From: Desulfotignum sp.
GTDB taxonomy: Bacteria > Desulfobacterota > Desulfobacteria > Desulfobacterales > Desulfobacteraceae
Assembly (NCBI GenBank): GCA_021737445.1
Contig: JAIPDY010000191.1
Location: forward strand, 1 to 6,469
Direction: 5' to 3'
DNA length: 6,469 nucleotides
In this document: positions 5,349 through 6,469 of the stretch, piece after piece
Layout: each line of letters starts with the position of its first letter
Position numbering within the stretch: position 1 is the first letter of the stretch
Made by a program: the position numbers and the translations under genes
Notes under the pieces: model-generated
Database searches by the model: none
Told to the model about the DNA's origin: nothing
What the model saw: only the letters and a program-made list of their open reading frames with translations

Positions 5349-6469
5349 ATGACCCATACCATTGAGTTTTTACCCCATAACAGACAGATCAAAGTTAATG
5401 ACGGCGAAAGCCTGATCCGGGCAGCCATGGAAGCCGGTGTCCATATCAATGCCTCCTGCGGCGGGGGCGGTGTGTGCGGCAAGTGCCGGGTGAAGATCGA
5501 ATCCGGTGAGGTGGGCGGCGGGATTTCCGAGCAGCTGTCTGATGCAGACAAAGGAAAAGGGTACTGCCTGGCCTGCCTGGCCACGGTAAATTCCGATCTC
5601 ACGGTGCGCATTCCCGTGGAGTCTGAAGTGGAAACCAGCCGCCTCACCCAGACCATGGACCGGCATACGGCCCGGGCCATGTCCATCAATGTTGAGAACC
5701 TCAAAGAGGACGGGCTGTTCATTCCACCGGTGGAAAAAATCTACCTGGAGATGGACCCGGCCACGGAAGGGGACAACCGGGCGGATGTGGCCCGGATCAT
5801 GCACCATTTGCGGATACACCATGACGAGCACAGGCTCACCATGAGCCTGAACCTGATCCGCAGGGTGCCGGACCTGATCCGCAAGGAAAACTTCAAGGTA
5901 ACAGCCACCATTGTCAGACCGGTAAGGGAGGACGGCAAGAACCAGATTGTCAATATCGAGCCCGGGGACACGTCGGACAGAAACTTTGCCGTTGCCGTTG
6001 ATATCGGCACCACCACGGTGTTCGGCCAGGCCCTGGACCTTCACACAGGAGAAGTCCTGGCCCAGCAGGGGGAGTTCAATTCCCAGATCAGTTATGGGGA
6101 GGATGTGATTTCCCGGATCATGTATGCGGAAAAAGGGGACGGGCTGGCAACCCTGAACAAAAAAGTGGTGGAAACCATCAACACCATCATCAACAGTATT
6201 GTGAAAAAAGCGCAAATCCAAAAGCATGAGATATCCACCATCACCCTGGCCGGCAACTCCACCATGACCCAGCTGCTGCTTAAGATCAACCCCAGTTATA
6301 TCAGAAGAGACCCCTATGTGCCGGCCTCTATTTTGTATCCCCCTTTCTATGCAACGCTGATCGGCCTGGACCTGGCAGACCATACCACGGCCCTGGTGTA
6401 TCCAGGGGTAGCCTCCTATGTGGGGGGGGATGTCATATCCGGGATCATGGCATCAGGCATGTACCGGTC
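5349..6469 (+). CDS. Reductive activator of corrinoid proteins (RACo/RamA-type, [2Fe-2S] + DUF4445 ASKHA ATPase), 3' end cut off
   Basis: The first 373 residues of a protein whose family is usually above 600 residues; the frame is open to the right edge. RACo proteins use ATP hydrolysis to drive low-potential reduction of inactive Co(II) corrinoid proteins back to Co(I), serving methyl-transfer systems such as O-demethylases, methylamine or betaine methyltransferases, or the acetyl-CoA pathway corrinoid protein. The order matches the family. Residues 1-90 are a plant-type ferredoxin with C37, C43 and C46 in CGGGGVCGKC and a fourth ligand in YCLACLA (C76, or C73). Residues about 100-210 are linker and middle domain. 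The ASKHA fold then begins with the phosphate-binding AVAVDIGTTTVFG (214-226), followed by AGNSTM (301-306) and YVGGD (357-361). The ATG at 5349 has GGGAGG 8 bases upstream. It is divergent from the dehydrogenase operon with its own strong promoter. No corrinoid or methyltransferase gene is visible, so the target is unknown. Confidence 0.92.
   Translation, partial: MTHTIEFLPHNRQIKVNDGESLIRAAMEAGVHINASCGGGGVCGKCRVKIESGEVGGGISEQLSDADKGKGYCLACLATVNSDLTVRIPVESEVETSRLTQTMDRHTARAMSINVENLKEDGLFIPPVEKIYLEMDPATEGDNRADVARIMHHLRIHHDEHRLTMSLNLIRRVPDLIRKENFKVTATIVRPVREDGKNQIVNIEPGDTSDRNFAVAVDIGTTTVFGQALDLHTGEVLAQQGEFNSQISYGEDVISRIMYAEKGDGLATLNKKVVETINTIINSIVKKAQIQKHEISTITLAGNSTMTQLLLKINPSYIRRDPYVPASILYPPFYATLIGLDLADHTTALVYPGVASYVGGDVISGIMASGMYR

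Noticed and set aside
5370..6383. A 337-codon open frame on the minus strand opposite the corrinoid activator
   Set aside because: The plus-strand reading has clear ferredoxin and ATPase motifs, a strong RBS and a promoter. The antisense product is rich in Gly, His, Val and Asp with no recognisable domain, as expected of a mirror frame.

Overview
The window looks like a piece of a strictly anaerobic bacterial chromosome, most likely a sulfate-reducing or related Desulfobacterota (Desulfobacteraceae-like) organism. This is an inference from gene content, not from a search: a heterodisulfide-reductase/hydrogenase-type iron-sulfur protein, a nickel-pincer racemase homologue, and a redox activator of corrinoid proteins. 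Coding is dense and codon use looks even across the genes. No insertion sequence, tRNA, rRNA, CRISPR array or other mobile element was seen.

Layout. (1) Positions 1-1112, minus strand: a TetR-family repressor followed by an overlapping short-chain dehydrogenase/reductase (SDR) gene that runs off the left edge. A perfect 17-bp palindrome about 45 bp upstream of the repressor is a good candidate for its operator. (2) Positions 1356-5087, minus strand: a three-gene operon, in transcription order an FAD-linked D-2-hydroxyacid dehydrogenase (GlcD/DLD type), a multi-cluster iron-sulfur protein that ends in an MvhD/FlpD-like domain, and a LarA-family nickel-dependent 2-hydroxyacid racemase homologue. 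(3) Positions 5088-5348: a 261-bp divergent intergenic region with a near-consensus sigma-70 promoter reading right. (4) Positions 5349 to the right edge, plus strand: the first 373 codons of a RACo/RamA-type corrinoid activator ([2Fe-2S] ferredoxin domain plus DUF4445/ASKHA ATPase domain).

How the genes may work together. The racemase would interconvert the enantiomers of a 2-hydroxyacid (lactate or a relative), and the flavoprotein would oxidise the D form to the 2-oxoacid. The iron-sulfur protein would take the electrons through up to four [4Fe-4S] clusters to a probable [2Fe-2S] MvhD-like domain. In known systems that domain hands electrons to HdrA-type heterodisulfide reductase. The electron carrier therefore looks like a docking adaptor to an Hdr-type (possibly electron-bifurcating or confurcating) complex, rather than the usual CCG-domain GlcF/LldE partner or an EtfAB pair. 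This is the most interesting item in the window. The corrinoid activator and the TetR/SDR pair are probably separate functional units. The window does not show the activator's corrinoid or methyltransferase partners.
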